Both the position numbers and the translations under genes were made by a program. The notes under the pieces are model-generated. The model had not been told where the DNA came from. It was given only the letters and a program-made list of their open reading frames with translations, and did no database searches. A stretch of 64,000 nucleotides of DNA from Streptomyces sp. R41 (GTDB lineage: Bacteria; Actinomycetota; Actinomycetes; Streptomycetales; Streptomycetaceae), in contig NZ_CP163443.1 in NCBI RefSeq assembly GCF_041053055.1, positions 3,100,001 through 3,164,000 on the forward strand, in the 5' to 3' direction. Of the stretch, positions 35,076 to 43,866 are shown piece by piece. Positions within the stretch are counted from its first letter, which is position 1, and each line of letters starts with the position of its first letter.

Positions 35076-36260
35076 GTGGACGTGCTCGACCTCCTGCTGA
35101 TGCTGGTGATCCTGGTCTACGCGGCGTCGGGCTACCGCCGCGGCCTGGTCGCCGGCTGTGTCTCGCTGGCAGGTTTCGTGGGCGGCGCCGTCATCGGCGT
35201 ATGGGTGCTGCCGTGGGTGATGGACCTGGTCACGGCGGGGACCGCGGCGGCGACGGTGACGGCCGTGCTGACGGTGCTGGTGCCCGCGGTGGTGGGCCAC
35301 GAGCTGGCGGGACGGCTGGCGCTGAAGCTGCGCCGCGAGCTGGACCGGGGACCGCTGCGGGTGGCGGACGGAATCGGCGGGGCCGCGGCGAACACGGTGG
35401 CCGTGCTGCTGGTCGCCTGGGTGGCCGCGAGTGTCCTGGGCGCGTCCTCTTCGACGGTGGTGACGCAGTCGATCCGCAGCTCGGCGCTGCTGGGCGCCGT
35501 GCAGAACGCGATGCCGGAGACCACGCCCACCTGGTTCTCCCGCGCGACCTCCGCGCTCACGGAGGCGGGCTTCCCACAGGTCTTCAACCCGTTCGAGAAC
35601 GAGCCGACGGCGGGCGTCGCGAAGCCCTCCGGGGACAGCGTCACGGCGAGCGCGACGAACGCCGCCAAGCTGAGCACCGTGAAGGTCGAGGGCGTCTCCG
35701 GCAACCAGGGGCGGGAAGGCAGCGGTTTCGTCTATACGTCCGAGCATGTGATGACCAACGCCCACGTGGTGGCGGGCATCGACCGGCCGACCGTACGTGT
35801 GGGCGGCGTGGGCCGCTCGTACGAGGCCAGGGTCGTGCTCTTCGACGCGCAGAAGGACGTCGCGGTCCTGTACGTCCCGGGGCTGCGGGCGCCCGTCCTC
35901 GGCTTCGACGACAGCGCCTCGCGCGGCGACTCGGCGGTCGTGGCGGGCTACCCGCAGGACGGCGGCCTCGACCTCCAGGCAGCCACCGTCGCGGGCCGCA
36001 TCGACGCGACGGGCCAGAACATCTACAACACGGACACCGTGACCCGCGAGATCTACTCGATCCGCTCCACCGTCCGCCCCGGCAATTCGGGCGGCCCCCT
36101 CCTCACCACCGACGGCAAGGTGTACGGCGTCGTCTTCGCCCGCTCGACCTCGGACGACGAGACGGGTTACGTCCTGACGGCGGACGAGGTCGCGGGCGAC
36201 GCCCGGCAGGCGGCGAACGCCACCGCACCGGTCGACACGGGCGACCTCGTCACCTCCTAG
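35076..36260 (+). CDS. MarP-like membrane serine protease (CvpA + trypsin)
   Basis: A 394-residue protein. Four membrane helices (~1-110, CvpA/colicin-V-like, beginning MDVLDLLLMLVILVYAASGY) are followed by an extracytoplasmic trypsin-like domain. His is in HVMTNAHVVAG, Asp in DAQKDVAVLYV and Ser in RPGNSGGPLL. This matches MarP, the mycobacterial acid- and oxidative-stress protease that cleaves the peptidoglycan hydrolase RipA. It is transcribed divergently from a peptidoglycan amidase gene. Start GTG 35076. Confidence 0.93.
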   Translation: MDVLDLLLMLVILVYAASGYRRGLVAGCVSLAGFVGGAVIGVWVLPWVMDLVTAGTAAATVTAVLTVLVPAVVGHELAGRLALKLRRELDRGPLRVADGIGGAAANTVAVLLVAWVAASVLGASSSTVVTQSIRSSALLGAVQNAMPETTPTWFSRATSALTEAGFPQVFNPFENEPTAGVAKPSGDSVTASATNAAKLSTVKVEGVSGNQGREGSGFVYTSEHVMTNAHVVAGIDRPTVRVGGVGRSYEARVVLFDAQKDVAVLYVPGLRAPVLGFDDSASRGDSAVVAGYPQDGGLDLQAATVAGRIDATGQNIYNTDTVTREIYSIRSTVRPGNSGGPLLTTDGKVYGVVFARSTSDDETGYVLTADEVAGDARQAANATAPVDTGDLVTS

Positions 36261-36305
36261 GGCCTGTCCGGGGCCCAGAAGTGGGCTCCACGACGTGAGG
36301 GCTGA

Positions 36306-36794
36306 TCAGAGAGAGCGCCCCATGAGTACGTCATCCACGTACTCGCCATCGAGCAGGAACTCCTCGGGCAGGATCCCCTCCACCACGAACCCCTCGGACT
36401 CGTACAGCTTGCGTGCCGGGGTGTTGTGCCCGAGGACGCGCAGCGTGATGCGCCGGGCGCCCTGTCTGCGGGCCTCCTCCTGCACGGCGCGCAGCAGCGC
36501 GCGTCCGGCCCCGGCGCCGCGCGCCTCGTCGGCGACGACGAGTCCCTGGATCTGGCGCACATGGGAGTTGGAGGCGAGGGGGGTCGGGAATCCCAACCGG
36601 ATGTAGCCGACCACCGTGTTGTCGATCTCTGCGACGAGATGGTCCCGCGGGCCGAACCGATCGTTGTAGAAGGGCTCGTACGGCGGTCGGGGGCGCGGCA
36701 TGACGGCGTGCAGGGGGGACCAGGTGTCGCGGTCGAGCCGGCCGAGCGCGTCCTCGTCGTCGAGGGTGGCGGTGCGTATGTACGGAGCTGGCAT
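36306..36794 (-). CDS. GNAT-family N-acetyltransferase
   Basis: A 162-residue acyl-CoA-dependent acetyltransferase beginning MPAPYIRTATLDDEDALGRL. Motif A is QGLVVADEARGAGAGRALLRAV (about 85-105), followed by GARRITLRVLGHNTPARKLYESEGF. The substrate is unknown. GTG 36803 is an alternative start. TACAGT lies 7 bases before ATG 36794, suggesting a leaderless mRNA. It is divergent from the epimerase gene with a 72-base gap. Confidence 0.88.
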   Translation of the reverse strand: MPAPYIRTATLDDEDALGRLDRDTWSPLHAVMPRPRPPYEPFYNDRFGPRDHLVAEIDNTVVGYIRLGFPTPLASNSHVRQIQGLVVADEARGAGAGRALLRAVQEEARRQGARRITLRVLGHNTPARKLYESEGFVVEGILPEEFLLDGEYVDDVLMGRSL

Positions 36795-36866
36795 GCGGAT
36801 CACTGTACGGCGGCCCGAGGGGGACCCGTCCCGCGATTTTCCCGGCCGCCCGGGCAGGATGGACCC

Positions 36867-37784
36867 ATGAGCGACTCATCCCTTCCCCCCGGTTCCCGCA
36901 TCGCGATCGCCGGTGCGTCCGGCATGATCGGTTCGGCGCTGACGCGCTCCCTGACCTCGGACGGACACGAGGTGGTCCGTCTCGTGCGCCGTGCGCCCCG
37001 CGCGAAGGACGAGGTCCAGTGGGATCCGCAGGCGCAGCGGATCGACGCGGCGGGGCTCATCGGTTGTGCCGCGGTGGTCAATCTCGCGGGTGCGGGGGTT
37101 GCTTCGCGGCGCTGGACGGAGGCGTACAAGCGGACGATCCGGGACAGCCGGGTGCTGGGGACGGCGACGCTCGCCGAGGCGGTGGCGTCGCTGGACGAGC
37201 CGCCGCGGGTGTTCGTGAACGGGAGTGCGATCGGCTTCTACGGCGACACGGGCGAGCGGGCGGTGGACGAGTCCGCCCCGCCCGGGGACGGGTTCCTTCC
37301 CTCTTTGTGCGTGGAGTGGGAGGAGGCCACGGGTGCGGCCCAGGAGGCGGGGATCCGCACGGCCTTCGCCCGTACGGGGCTGGTGGTGGCCCGCAAGGGC
37401 GGGGCCTGGGGGAAGCTCTTCCCGCTCTTCAAGGCGGGTGTGGGCGGGCGGATGGGGAACGGTCGACAGTACTGGAGCTTCGTTTCTCTCCATGACGAAG
37501 TGGCCGCGATTCGGCACGTCATCGACACGGAGTCGCTGTCGGGGCCGGTGAACGTGACGGCCCCCGATCCCCTGACCAACCGTGAGATCACCGAGGCGAT
37601 GGGCCGCGTCCTGCACCGCCCCACCCTCTTCACCACTCCGGCTCCCCTCCTCCGCCTCGCGCTCGGCGACATGGCCGGCGACATCCTCGGCAGCCAGCGC
37701 GTCCTCCCCACTCGCCTCCTGGAGTCGGGCTTCACCTTCGCGTTCCCGTCGATCGAGGGGGCGTTGCGGGCGGCCGTGGGCTGA
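36867..37784 (+). CDS. TIGR01777-family NAD(P)-dependent epimerase
   Basis: A 305-residue Rossmann-fold protein of the extended SDR family. The nucleotide-binding motif is IAIAGASGMIGSALTRSL; VVNLAGAGVASRRWTEAYK and NGSAIGFYGDTGERAVDE are typical of this clade. The C-terminal region VLPTRLLESGFTFAFPSIE is the DUF1731 tail. The function of the clade is not settled. CAGGAT 6 bases before ATG suggests leaderless transcription. A hairpin repeat follows the stop. Confidence 0.92.
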   Translation: MSDSSLPPGSRIAIAGASGMIGSALTRSLTSDGHEVVRLVRRAPRAKDEVQWDPQAQRIDAAGLIGCAAVVNLAGAGVASRRWTEAYKRTIRDSRVLGTATLAEAVASLDEPPRVFVNGSAIGFYGDTGERAVDESAPPGDGFLPSLCVEWEEATGAAQEAGIRTAFARTGLVVARKGGAWGKLFPLFKAGVGGRMGNGRQYWSFVSLHDEVAAIRHVIDTESLSGPVNVTAPDPLTNREITEAMGRVLHRPTLFTTPAPLLRLALGDMAGDILGSQRVLPTRLLESGFTFAFPSIEGALRAAVG

Positions 37785-37789
37785 CAGAG

Positions 37790-37905
37790 GTTTTTTCGCC
37801 CCCTCCGCCCCTGCCCGTCCCGTACCTGGGGGCTGCGCCCCCAGACCCCCGCTAAAAGATCGCGCAGTTCCCCGCGCCCCTGAAGGGGCGCGGGGAACTG
37901 CGCGA
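37790..37905. repeat. Modular GC-rich hairpin repeat, copy C
   Basis: The most complete copy: TTTTTTCGCCCCCTCCGCCC, the TGGGGGCTGCGCCCCCA hairpin, GCTAAAAGAT, then a perfect 20-bp hairpin (37861-37880 with 37885-37904) with a TGAA loop. It starts 5 bases after the epimerase stop and probably acts as its terminator. Confidence 0.9.
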
Positions 37906-38073
37906 ACAAGGGGGTCGGGACGGGTACATGCACCCCCCATGCACCCATGCACGCCCGCCACGCGACTTCCCCCCGCCGTCGGCACCCCACACCCTCGACC
38001 CGAACTCGGGTATCCCAGACGCTTGTTGGGGGCATGACGTCCCCACCGGCCGCGCAACCTCGAGGAGGGGCAC

Positions 38074-39465
38074 GTGCTAGAGCCCGCACGCCAAGCCGCG
38101 GACATCGCGGAGATCGCGGAAGACGTGGACGTCGTCATCGTGGGAGCCGGAGTAGCCGGCCTCACGGCCGCCCTGCATCTGACCAGGGCGGGTCTCACCA
38201 CCACTGTCCTGGAGGCCGCCCCGAACGTGGGCGGCCGTATGTCCACGGAGAAGGTCGACGGCTTCCGGCTGGACCGAGTGGGCCGGCTCCTGTCCACCTC
38301 GTATCCCGAACTGCGCCGCACCCCGGGCCTCAACGCCCTGACGCTGCGCACGTTCTCCCGGGGCGTCCTGCTCCACAGCGACGGCCAGCACCACCGCGCC
38401 GCCGCACCCACCACCCCCCGGAGCGCGAGGGGCGCACTCACCACCGCGCGCGCCCTCGCGAGCGCCCCCCGGCTTCCCCTGGCCCGTCCTCAGCGTGGAG
38501 CGCCACGCCCTGGCCCCCTCGGCGGCCCGCTCGACCAGTCGCGTCTCGCCACCGCCCTCGCCCGCCTCGCCACCACCCCACCGGACCGCCTCCTCGCGCG
38601 CCCGGACCGCACCGCCGCGCAGGCGTTGACCACCCGGGGCCTCCCGGCCCGCACGGTCGACGGTTTCCTGCGCCCCCTGCTCGCCGCGCTTCTGTGCGAT
38701 CCGGCCCTGCAGACGTCGAGCCGTTGCGCGGACCTCGCCCTGCACTCCTTCGCGACGGGCCGTCTGTGTCTGCCTGAGGGCGGCGCGGACGCCCTCCCCG
38801 AGCTCCTCGCGGCCGAGCTGCCGCCGGGCACGGTCCACACGGGCGTCCAGGTCACCGCGGTCTCCACGACCGCCGTGACTACCAAGGAACACGGCGAACT
38901 CACCTGTCGCGCCATCCTGCTCGCGACCGGAGCCCGCGCCGCGGCCGAGCTGTTGCCGGGTCTGCGCGTTCCCGCCTTCCACCCGGTCACTGTCCTGCAC
39001 CACACCACGGACGAGCCCCCGCTCACCGACCCGGCCCTGCTCCTGGACGCCGACCGAAGCGGCCCGGTGGCGCACACCGCGGTCATCAGCCAGGTCGACC
39101 CCACACGGGCTCCCGCGGGCCGCGTCCTCATCTCCTCGACCGTGCTGGGCACGCCACCGGCGGCGGCCCACCTGGACGCGACGGTCCGCGCCCAACTGGC
39201 CCGCCTCTACGGCACGTCGACCTCCCGCTGGGAACTCCTCGCGGTCCACCACGACCCCGAGGCGGTCCCGGCGATGCCCCCTCCGCACGACCTGCGCCGC
39301 CCGGTACGGCTGCTGGCGGGCCTGTACGTGTGCGGTGACCACCGGGACACGAGCACCGTCCAGGGGGCGCTCCACTCGGCCCGCCGGGCCGCCCATGCCC
39401 TGCTCATGGACGTGGGCGTCCAGCCGACTGCGTTGGAGGAACCCTTGGAGACCGCCGCGGCCTGA
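38074..39465 (+). CDS. FAD-dependent oxidoreductase (amine-oxidase/phytoene-desaturase-like)
   Basis: A 463-residue flavoprotein. The N-terminal Rossmann motif VDVVIVGAGVAGLTAALHLTRAG, with VLEAAPNVGGRMSTE, marks the amine oxidase/protoporphyrinogen oxidase superfamily. CLPEGGADALPELLAAELPPG mid-protein and the C-terminal FAD motif GLYVCGDHRDTSTVQGALHSARRAA follow. A Pro/Ala/Arg-rich stretch near 110-160 looks disordered. GTG 38074 has GAGGAGGGG upstream. Substrate unknown. It converges tightly on the regulator gene (14-base gap). Confidence 0.88.
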   Translation: MLEPARQAADIAEIAEDVDVVIVGAGVAGLTAALHLTRAGLTTTVLEAAPNVGGRMSTEKVDGFRLDRVGRLLSTSYPELRRTPGLNALTLRTFSRGVLLHSDGQHHRAAAPTTPRSARGALTTARALASAPRLPLARPQRGAPRPGPLGGPLDQSRLATALARLATTPPDRLLARPDRTAAQALTTRGLPARTVDGFLRPLLAALLCDPALQTSSRCADLALHSFATGRLCLPEGGADALPELLAAELPPGTVHTGVQVTAVSTTAVTTKEHGELTCRAILLATGARAAAELLPGLRVPAFHPVTVLHHTTDEPPLTDPALLLDADRSGPVAHTAVISQVDPTRAPAGRVLISSTVLGTPPAAAHLDATVRAQLARLYGTSTSRWELLAVHHDPEAVPAMPPPHDLRRPVRLLAGLYVCGDHRDTSTVQGALHSARRAAHALLMDVGVQPTALEEPLETAAA

Positions 39466-39479
39466 GCCGCCTCGGCGCC

Positions 39480-40919
39480 TCAGGCCAGCGCCGCCACCTT
39501 GTCCCGGTATCCGCGTGCGGGCGCCGCGTCCTTGTAGGGCTCCAGGCGGCGCTCGAAGTCCCGTACGTACTCGATGGCCCGCACCGACCGCATCTCCACC
39601 GCCTGCCCGGCGGCCTCCGCCGCCAACTGGCAGGCCTGGTCGAGCTCCCCGAGCCCGAGCCGTGCCGAGGCGAGCACCACGCGGCAGAACAGCCGGCTGC
39701 GCGCATAGCCGGGCGCTCGCAGTTGCAGCGAGCGCTCGGCGTGCTGCGCCGCGGCCCGGAACTGCGACAGGTCACGGTGGCAGTGCCCGAACTCGTCGGC
39801 GAGCTGGGCCTCGTCGAAGAACCGGGCCCAGTAAGGGACTTCGTCGCCGGACCGGGACGCCTCCAGCGCGCGCTCGGCGCGGACGAGGGACGCCGTACAG
39901 GCCCGTACCTCCCCCAGCACCCCGTGCCCGCGTGCCTCGACGGAGTGCAGCAGCGCCTGCACCACGGGCGGCACCGCCGATCCGACGCCCTGCTGGGCGA
40001 CCCGCGCCAGCTGCACGGCCTCCCGCCCGTGGCCCAGGTAGACGGCCTGGCGGCTCATCGTCACCAGCACATACGAGCCGTACGCCCGGTCCCCGGCGGC
40101 CTGCGAGAGGCGCAGCGCCTGGACGAAGTACCGCTGCGCGAGTCCGTGCGCGGCGATGTCGTACGAGGTCCAGCCGGCGAGCCGGGTGAGGTCGGCGGCG
40201 GCGGCGAACAGGCGCCGCCCGGTCTGCTCCCCGTACGCGCCGCGCAGCATCGGCTCGGCCTCGTGCTCCAGATAGCGGACCAGGGCCTGGCGGGCGTGGC
40301 CGCCGCCGTACGCGTGGTCGAGGGCGCGGAAGAGCTCCCCCACCGAGCGCAGCGCGGCAATGTCGCCGCCGGTGACCTTCTGACCGGGGCCGCGCTCGGT
40401 CTGGCTGCGCTGCCGGGGTACGGCGGGGCGTCCCTGCGCGGGGATGCGCGAGGGCCCCGGGTCGCCGCGGCCGACCCGGTCGTCGGCCCGCCCGATCAGC
40501 CAGTCCCGGCTGGGGACGACGAGCCCCGCCGGGGTGAAGGCGATCTTGCGCAGCTCGGCGTGGCTGCCGGAGTCCTTGCGCCACAGCCCGCTGACGATGT
40601 CGACGGCCTCTTCAGGGGTGGCGGCGAACTCCAGACCGGCGTACACCGGGGCGCACGCGTCGAGCCCCAGGTCCTGCGCGGTGAGCCGGCGCCCCAGACG
40701 CCGGGTGAACACCTCGGCGATGAGCGCGGGCGTGGTCCCGCGGGGCTGCTGCCCGCGCAGCCACCGCGTCACCGATGTCTTGTCGTATCTCAGGTCGAGT
40801 CCGTGTTCGAGGCCGAGCTGGTCCACGCGACGGGCGAGACCTGCGTTGGAGAACCCCGCTTCTGCGATGAGCGCGGCGAGCTGGCGGTTGGGGGTGCGCT
40901 GCGCGGGTCGTTCCGTCAT
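39480..40919 (-). CDS. NsdA-like regulator (HTH + TPR-like helices)
   Basis: A 479-residue cytosolic protein. The N-terminal ~70 residues (NRQLAALIAEAGFSNAGLAR and YDKTSVTRWLRGQQPRGTTP) form a lambda-repressor-like helix-turn-helix. The C-terminal ~300 residues are Ala/Leu-rich helical repeats of TPR type (LFRALDHAYGGGHARQALVR, QHAERSLQLRAPGYARSRLF). This layout resembles Streptomyces NsdA, a negative regulator of differentiation, but paralogues are many and the target is unknown. Divergent from lipB. Confidence 0.82.
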   Translation of the reverse strand: MTERPAQRTPNRQLAALIAEAGFSNAGLARRVDQLGLEHGLDLRYDKTSVTRWLRGQQPRGTTPALIAEVFTRRLGRRLTAQDLGLDACAPVYAGLEFAATPEEAVDIVSGLWRKDSGSHAELRKIAFTPAGLVVPSRDWLIGRADDRVGRGDPGPSRIPAQGRPAVPRQRSQTERGPGQKVTGGDIAALRSVGELFRALDHAYGGGHARQALVRYLEHEAEPMLRGAYGEQTGRRLFAAAADLTRLAGWTSYDIAAHGLAQRYFVQALRLSQAAGDRAYGSYVLVTMSRQAVYLGHGREAVQLARVAQQGVGSAVPPVVQALLHSVEARGHGVLGEVRACTASLVRAERALEASRSGDEVPYWARFFDEAQLADEFGHCHRDLSQFRAAAQHAERSLQLRAPGYARSRLFCRVVLASARLGLGELDQACQLAAEAAGQAVEMRSVRAIEYVRDFERRLEPYKDAAPARGYRDKVAALA

Positions 40920-41267
40920 CTGCGGTGCGGTCTCCTGCCTTTCGGGTCCCCCAGCGGCCTCGGCGAGGTGCGTGCGTGAACCTCTTCGGGGGCGCCGGGT
41001 GCCCGGATTGCCTGTGAGCAGCCCTTATGGCCTCGTGAACGGCGCGAATGTAGCGGAGCGTAAGCACCTCATCGCACACTTCGACGTTCATTCATCCGAT
41101 CGTGTGAGGATTGGCCCCAGAGCTGACGGCCATCGGCCGGACGTACAGTTGCGTGGGCGCGCTACGTACCTGACGAAGGGTCCCCAGGTACGGGGCGAAA
41201 GCTTCTTTCGCGTGCCCCGCACGGGCACCGCCGTGTGCCCGACGAAGCTTTGAGGGAGGCGCTTGCC
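40920..41267. other. Divergent intergenic region between regulator and lipB
   Basis: 348 bases with no credible gene. It contains the lipB leader hairpin at 41198-41251 and presumably both divergent promoters. No recognised operator. Confidence 0.6.
41198..41251 (+). promoter_or_regulatory. Hairpin in the lipB leader just before the ribosome site
   Basis: AAAGCTTC (41198-41205) pairs with GAAGCTTT (41244-41251), enclosing a second stem, CGGGCAC-CGCCGT-GTGCCCG. The GGGAGG ribosome site begins 3 bases later, so the fold could affect lipB translation or terminate early. Confidence 0.4.
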
Positions 41268-42065
41268 GTGAGTGAGTTGCGGTTCGTCCGCATGGGATTC
41301 GGTGCCGAGGCCGTCGAGTACCAGGAGGCGTGGGACGAGCAGCGCCGTGTGCATGCCGCCCGTTTCCTGGACGAGGTCCCCGACACCTGTCTGCTCCTGG
41401 AGCATCCGCCGGTCTATACGGCGGGCCGGCGCACGGCGGACAACGAGCGGCCCCTCGACGGCACGCCCGTCATCGACGTGGACCGCGGCGGCAAGATCAC
41501 CTGGCACGGCCCGGGCCAGCTGGTCGGCTACCCGATCCAGAAGCTGCCCCGCCCGGTGGACGTCGTAGCACATGTACGCCGCCTGGAAGAGGCACTTATC
41601 CGTACGTGTGCGGAGTTCGGGCTCGAGACCAGCCGTGTCGAGGGCCGCAGCGGTGTCTGGGTGCTCGGCGACCCGGTCGAGCAGCGCCCGTCGCTGGGCG
41701 GGCTGTCGCTGGACTTCGACCCGCGCCTGCAGGACGAGGAGTTCGATCCCCGGCTCAACGGGCCGGAGTACGCCCCGTCCAACGCCGGGCAGCGGCGCGA
41801 GGACCGCAAGATCGCCGCGATCGGCATCCGCGTCGCCAAGGGCGTCACGATGCACGGCTTCGCGCTGAACGTGAACCCGGACAACGCCTGGTTCGACCGC
41901 ATCATCCCGTGCGGGATCCGCGACGCGGGTGTCACGTCGGTCGCCAACGAGCTGGGGCGCGACGTGCCGATCGCGGACGTCCTGCCGGTGGCCGAGCGGC
42001 ACCTCCGGGACGTGCTGGAGAACGCGGACCTGAGGCCGCGCGTGGTGGAACGGGCGTCGGCGTAG
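41268..42065 (+). CDS. lipB: Octanoyltransferase LipB
   Basis: Transfers octanoyl from acyl carrier protein to lipoyl-domain Lys, the first step of lipoate synthesis. It has 265 residues: [32 protein letters not shown], catalytic Lys in [10 protein letters not shown] and catalytic Cys in [14 protein letters not shown] polar insertion (about 140-180) before the Lys motif separates the two halves. GTG 41268 has GGGAGG 8 bases upstream. lipA follows after a hairpin repeat. Confidence 0.95.
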   Translation: MSELRFVRMGFGAEAVEYQEAWDEQRRVHAARFLDEVPDTCLLLEHPPVYTAGRRTADNERPLDGTPVIDVDRGGKITWHGPGQLVGYPIQKLPRPVDVVAHVRRLEEALIRTCAEFGLETSRVEGRSGVWVLGDPVEQRPSLGGLSLDFDPRLQDEEFDPRLNGPEYAPSNAGQRREDRKIAAIGIRVAKGVTMHGFALNVNPDNAWFDRIIPCGIRDAGVTSVANELGRDVPIADVLPVAERHLRDVLENADLRPRVVERASA

Positions 42066-42066
42066 G

Positions 42067-42178
42067 GTTTTTTCGCCCCCTCCGCCCCAACCCATTCCCG
42101 TCCCCCGGGTTGTGTTTCGGCTGCGGGTGGGTGGGGGCTGGTCGCGCAGTTCCCCGCGCCCCTTATGGGGGCGGCAGC
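42067..42178. repeat. Modular GC-rich hairpin repeat, copy D (degenerate)
   Basis: Begins TTTTTTCGCCCCCTCCGCCCC one base after the lipB stop, contains TTTCGGCTGCGGGTGGGTGG and GTCGCGCAGTTCCCCGCGCCCC, but lacks the returning arm of the long hairpin. It separates lipB from lipA. Confidence 0.8.
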
Positions 42179-42285
42179 CCTCTGGGAATGCACCCCCGCT
42201 CCCCAAGGTTGCCCACCCCGGGGACCGAGAACCGCACGGGCGTACCCTGGTGTACGCCGAAGAATCGAAGCTACAGGGAGCCGAT

Positions 42286-43251
42286 GTGTCCGCAGTCGCA
42301 CCCGACGGACGCAAGATGCTGCGCCTGGAGGTCCGGAACAGCCAGACCCCCATCGAGCGCAAGCCCGAGTGGATCAAGACCCGGGCGAAAATGGGCCCCG
42401 AGTACACGAAGATGCAGAGCCTCGTGAAGAGCGAGGGCCTGCACACGGTCTGCCAGGAGGCGGGCTGCCCCAACATCTACGAGTGCTGGGAAGACCGCGA
42501 GGCCACGTTCCTGATCGGCGGAGACCAGTGCACGAGGCGCTGCGACTTCTGCCAGATCGACACCGGCAAGCCCGAGGCACTGGACCGTGACGAGCCGCGG
42601 CGTGTGGGTGAGTCCGTGGTCACCATGGACCTCAACTACGCCACCATCACCGGCGTCGCCCGCGACGACCTGGAGGACGGCGGCGCCTGGCTGTACGCGG
42701 AGACGGTCCGCCAGATCCACGCCCAGACCGCGAACCGCGAGGCCGGCCGCACGAAGGTCGAGCTGCTCGCCCCCGACTTCAACGCGGAGCCCGACCAGCT
42801 CGCCGAGGTGTTCTCCTCGCGCCCCGAGGTTTTCGCGCACAACGTCGAGACGGTCCCGCGGATCTTCAAGCGCATCCGCCCCGGCTTCCGCTACGAGCGC
42901 TCGCTCAAGGTCATCACCGAGGCCCGGGACTACGGTCTGGTCACGAAGTCGAACCTGATCCTCGGCATGGGCGAGACCCGCGAGGAGATCAGCGAGGCGC
43001 TCCAGCAGCTGCACGAGGCGGGCTGCGAGCTCATCACGATCACGCAGTACCTGCGCCCCTCCGTGCGCCACCACCCCGTGGAGCGCTGGGTGAAGCCGCA
43101 GGAGTTCGTGGAGCTGAAGGAGGAGGCCGAGGAGATCGGCTTCTCCGGCGTCATGTCCGGCCCGCTGGTCCGTTCCTCGTACCGCGCCGGCCGGCTGTAC
43201 CAGATGGCCGTCGAGAAGCGCGGCGCGTACATCGCCTCGCAGGCCGTCTGA
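42286..43251 (+). CDS. lipA: Lipoyl synthase LipA
   Basis: A radical-SAM enzyme that inserts two sulfurs into protein-bound octanoyl. It has 321 residues. The auxiliary-cluster motif [12 protein letters not shown] (about 46-57) and the radical-SAM motif CTRRCDFC (about 77-84) supply both 4Fe-4S clusters. The C-terminal RSSYRAG provides the Ser ligand of the auxiliary cluster. GTG 42286 has AGGGAG 5 bases upstream. It acts on the E2 lipoyl domains encoded at 24 kb. Confidence 0.96.
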   Translation: MSAVAPDGRKMLRLEVRNSQTPIERKPEWIKTRAKMGPEYTKMQSLVKSEGLHTVCQEAGCPNIYECWEDREATFLIGGDQCTRRCDFCQIDTGKPEALDRDEPRRVGESVVTMDLNYATITGVARDDLEDGGAWLYAETVRQIHAQTANREAGRTKVELLAPDFNAEPDQLAEVFSSRPEVFAHNVETVPRIFKRIRPGFRYERSLKVITEARDYGLVTKSNLILGMGETREEISEALQQLHEAGCELITITQYLRPSVRHHPVERWVKPQEFVELKEEAEEIGFSGVMSGPLVRSSYRAGRLYQMAVEKRGAYIASQAV

Positions 43252-43322
43252 GACGACGTACGACCGGTCCGAGACGTCGTACGACCTCGTACGGTCCAGG
43301 CGATCCGACACGCCGTACAACG

Positions 43323-43352
43323 AAAGCGGTGGCACTGAGTGCCACCGCTTTT
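43323..43352 (+). terminator. lipA terminator
   Basis: A perfect 13-bp stem (43323-43335 with 43339-43351), TGA loop and a short T run make this the most classical intrinsic terminator in the window. Confidence 0.9.
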
Positions 43353-43477
43353 GTGTGAATCGGCGCACAAGCAACTCCCCCTTCACTCCGGACCGTTCGC
43401 CTCGGCCCCGGCCGTCCCCGCAGATGGGGACGCCGTTTGGAGCACGTCAAGGTGCGCGCCCGCCACATCAAGGTTTC

Positions 43478-43518
43478 ATTGGTGTTTGACCGGTCGGTCA
43501 CGCCCTGGTAACACCAAT
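43478..43518. promoter_or_regulatory. Nested palindromes upstream of the 65-residue gene
   Basis: ATTGGTGTT (43478-43486) and AACACCAAT (43510-43518) are a perfect 9-bp inverted pair. Inside lies TGACCGGTCGGTCA (43487-43500), which has the TGACC/GGTCA style common in actinobacterial TetR-type operators. It ends about 70 bases before the gene. Confidence 0.55.
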
Positions 43519-43587
43519 CAGTGACCCTGGTCTTACGCCACGTATAACCCCAACCAGAGCCGCCGATCCCGAGGGGGGACCTCCATC

Positions 43588-43785
43588 ATGCAGGCCGCGC
43601 CCGTACGCGCCACCGCCATCCCGTCGTTCACCGATGCACTCCGTGCCGTCGAGTCGCTGCTCATGAGCAGCGGCCAGCGCACCGCCCGCCGCAATGCCTG
43701 GACCTCCGTCCTGGAGGACCGCCGCCGTGCCAAGGACAGGGTCGAGGCGCAGCGCGTACTGGAAGCCGTCGCGACGCGTTCGTGA
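43588..43785 (+). CDS. Small conserved-looking protein (65 residues)
   Basis: MQAAPVRATAIPSFTDALRA starts a soluble, Arg/Ala-rich helical protein with LLMSSGQRTARRNAWTSVLE in the middle. It fits genome codon bias and has no membrane segment or domain I recognise. A striking double inverted repeat lies upstream, so it is probably regulated. The orientation matches lipA and the DUF4191 gene. Function unknown. Confidence 0.7.
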   Translation: MQAAPVRATAIPSFTDALRAVESLLMSSGQRTARRNAWTSVLEDRRRAKDRVEAQRVLEAVATRS

Positions 43786-43866
43786 GCGCCGCTCCCCCCG
43801 GTACCGCGGGCCGCTCCCCCGGTACTGCCGTCGTCGGCGCCTCCCGGGCCACGTAGACTTCGTGGC

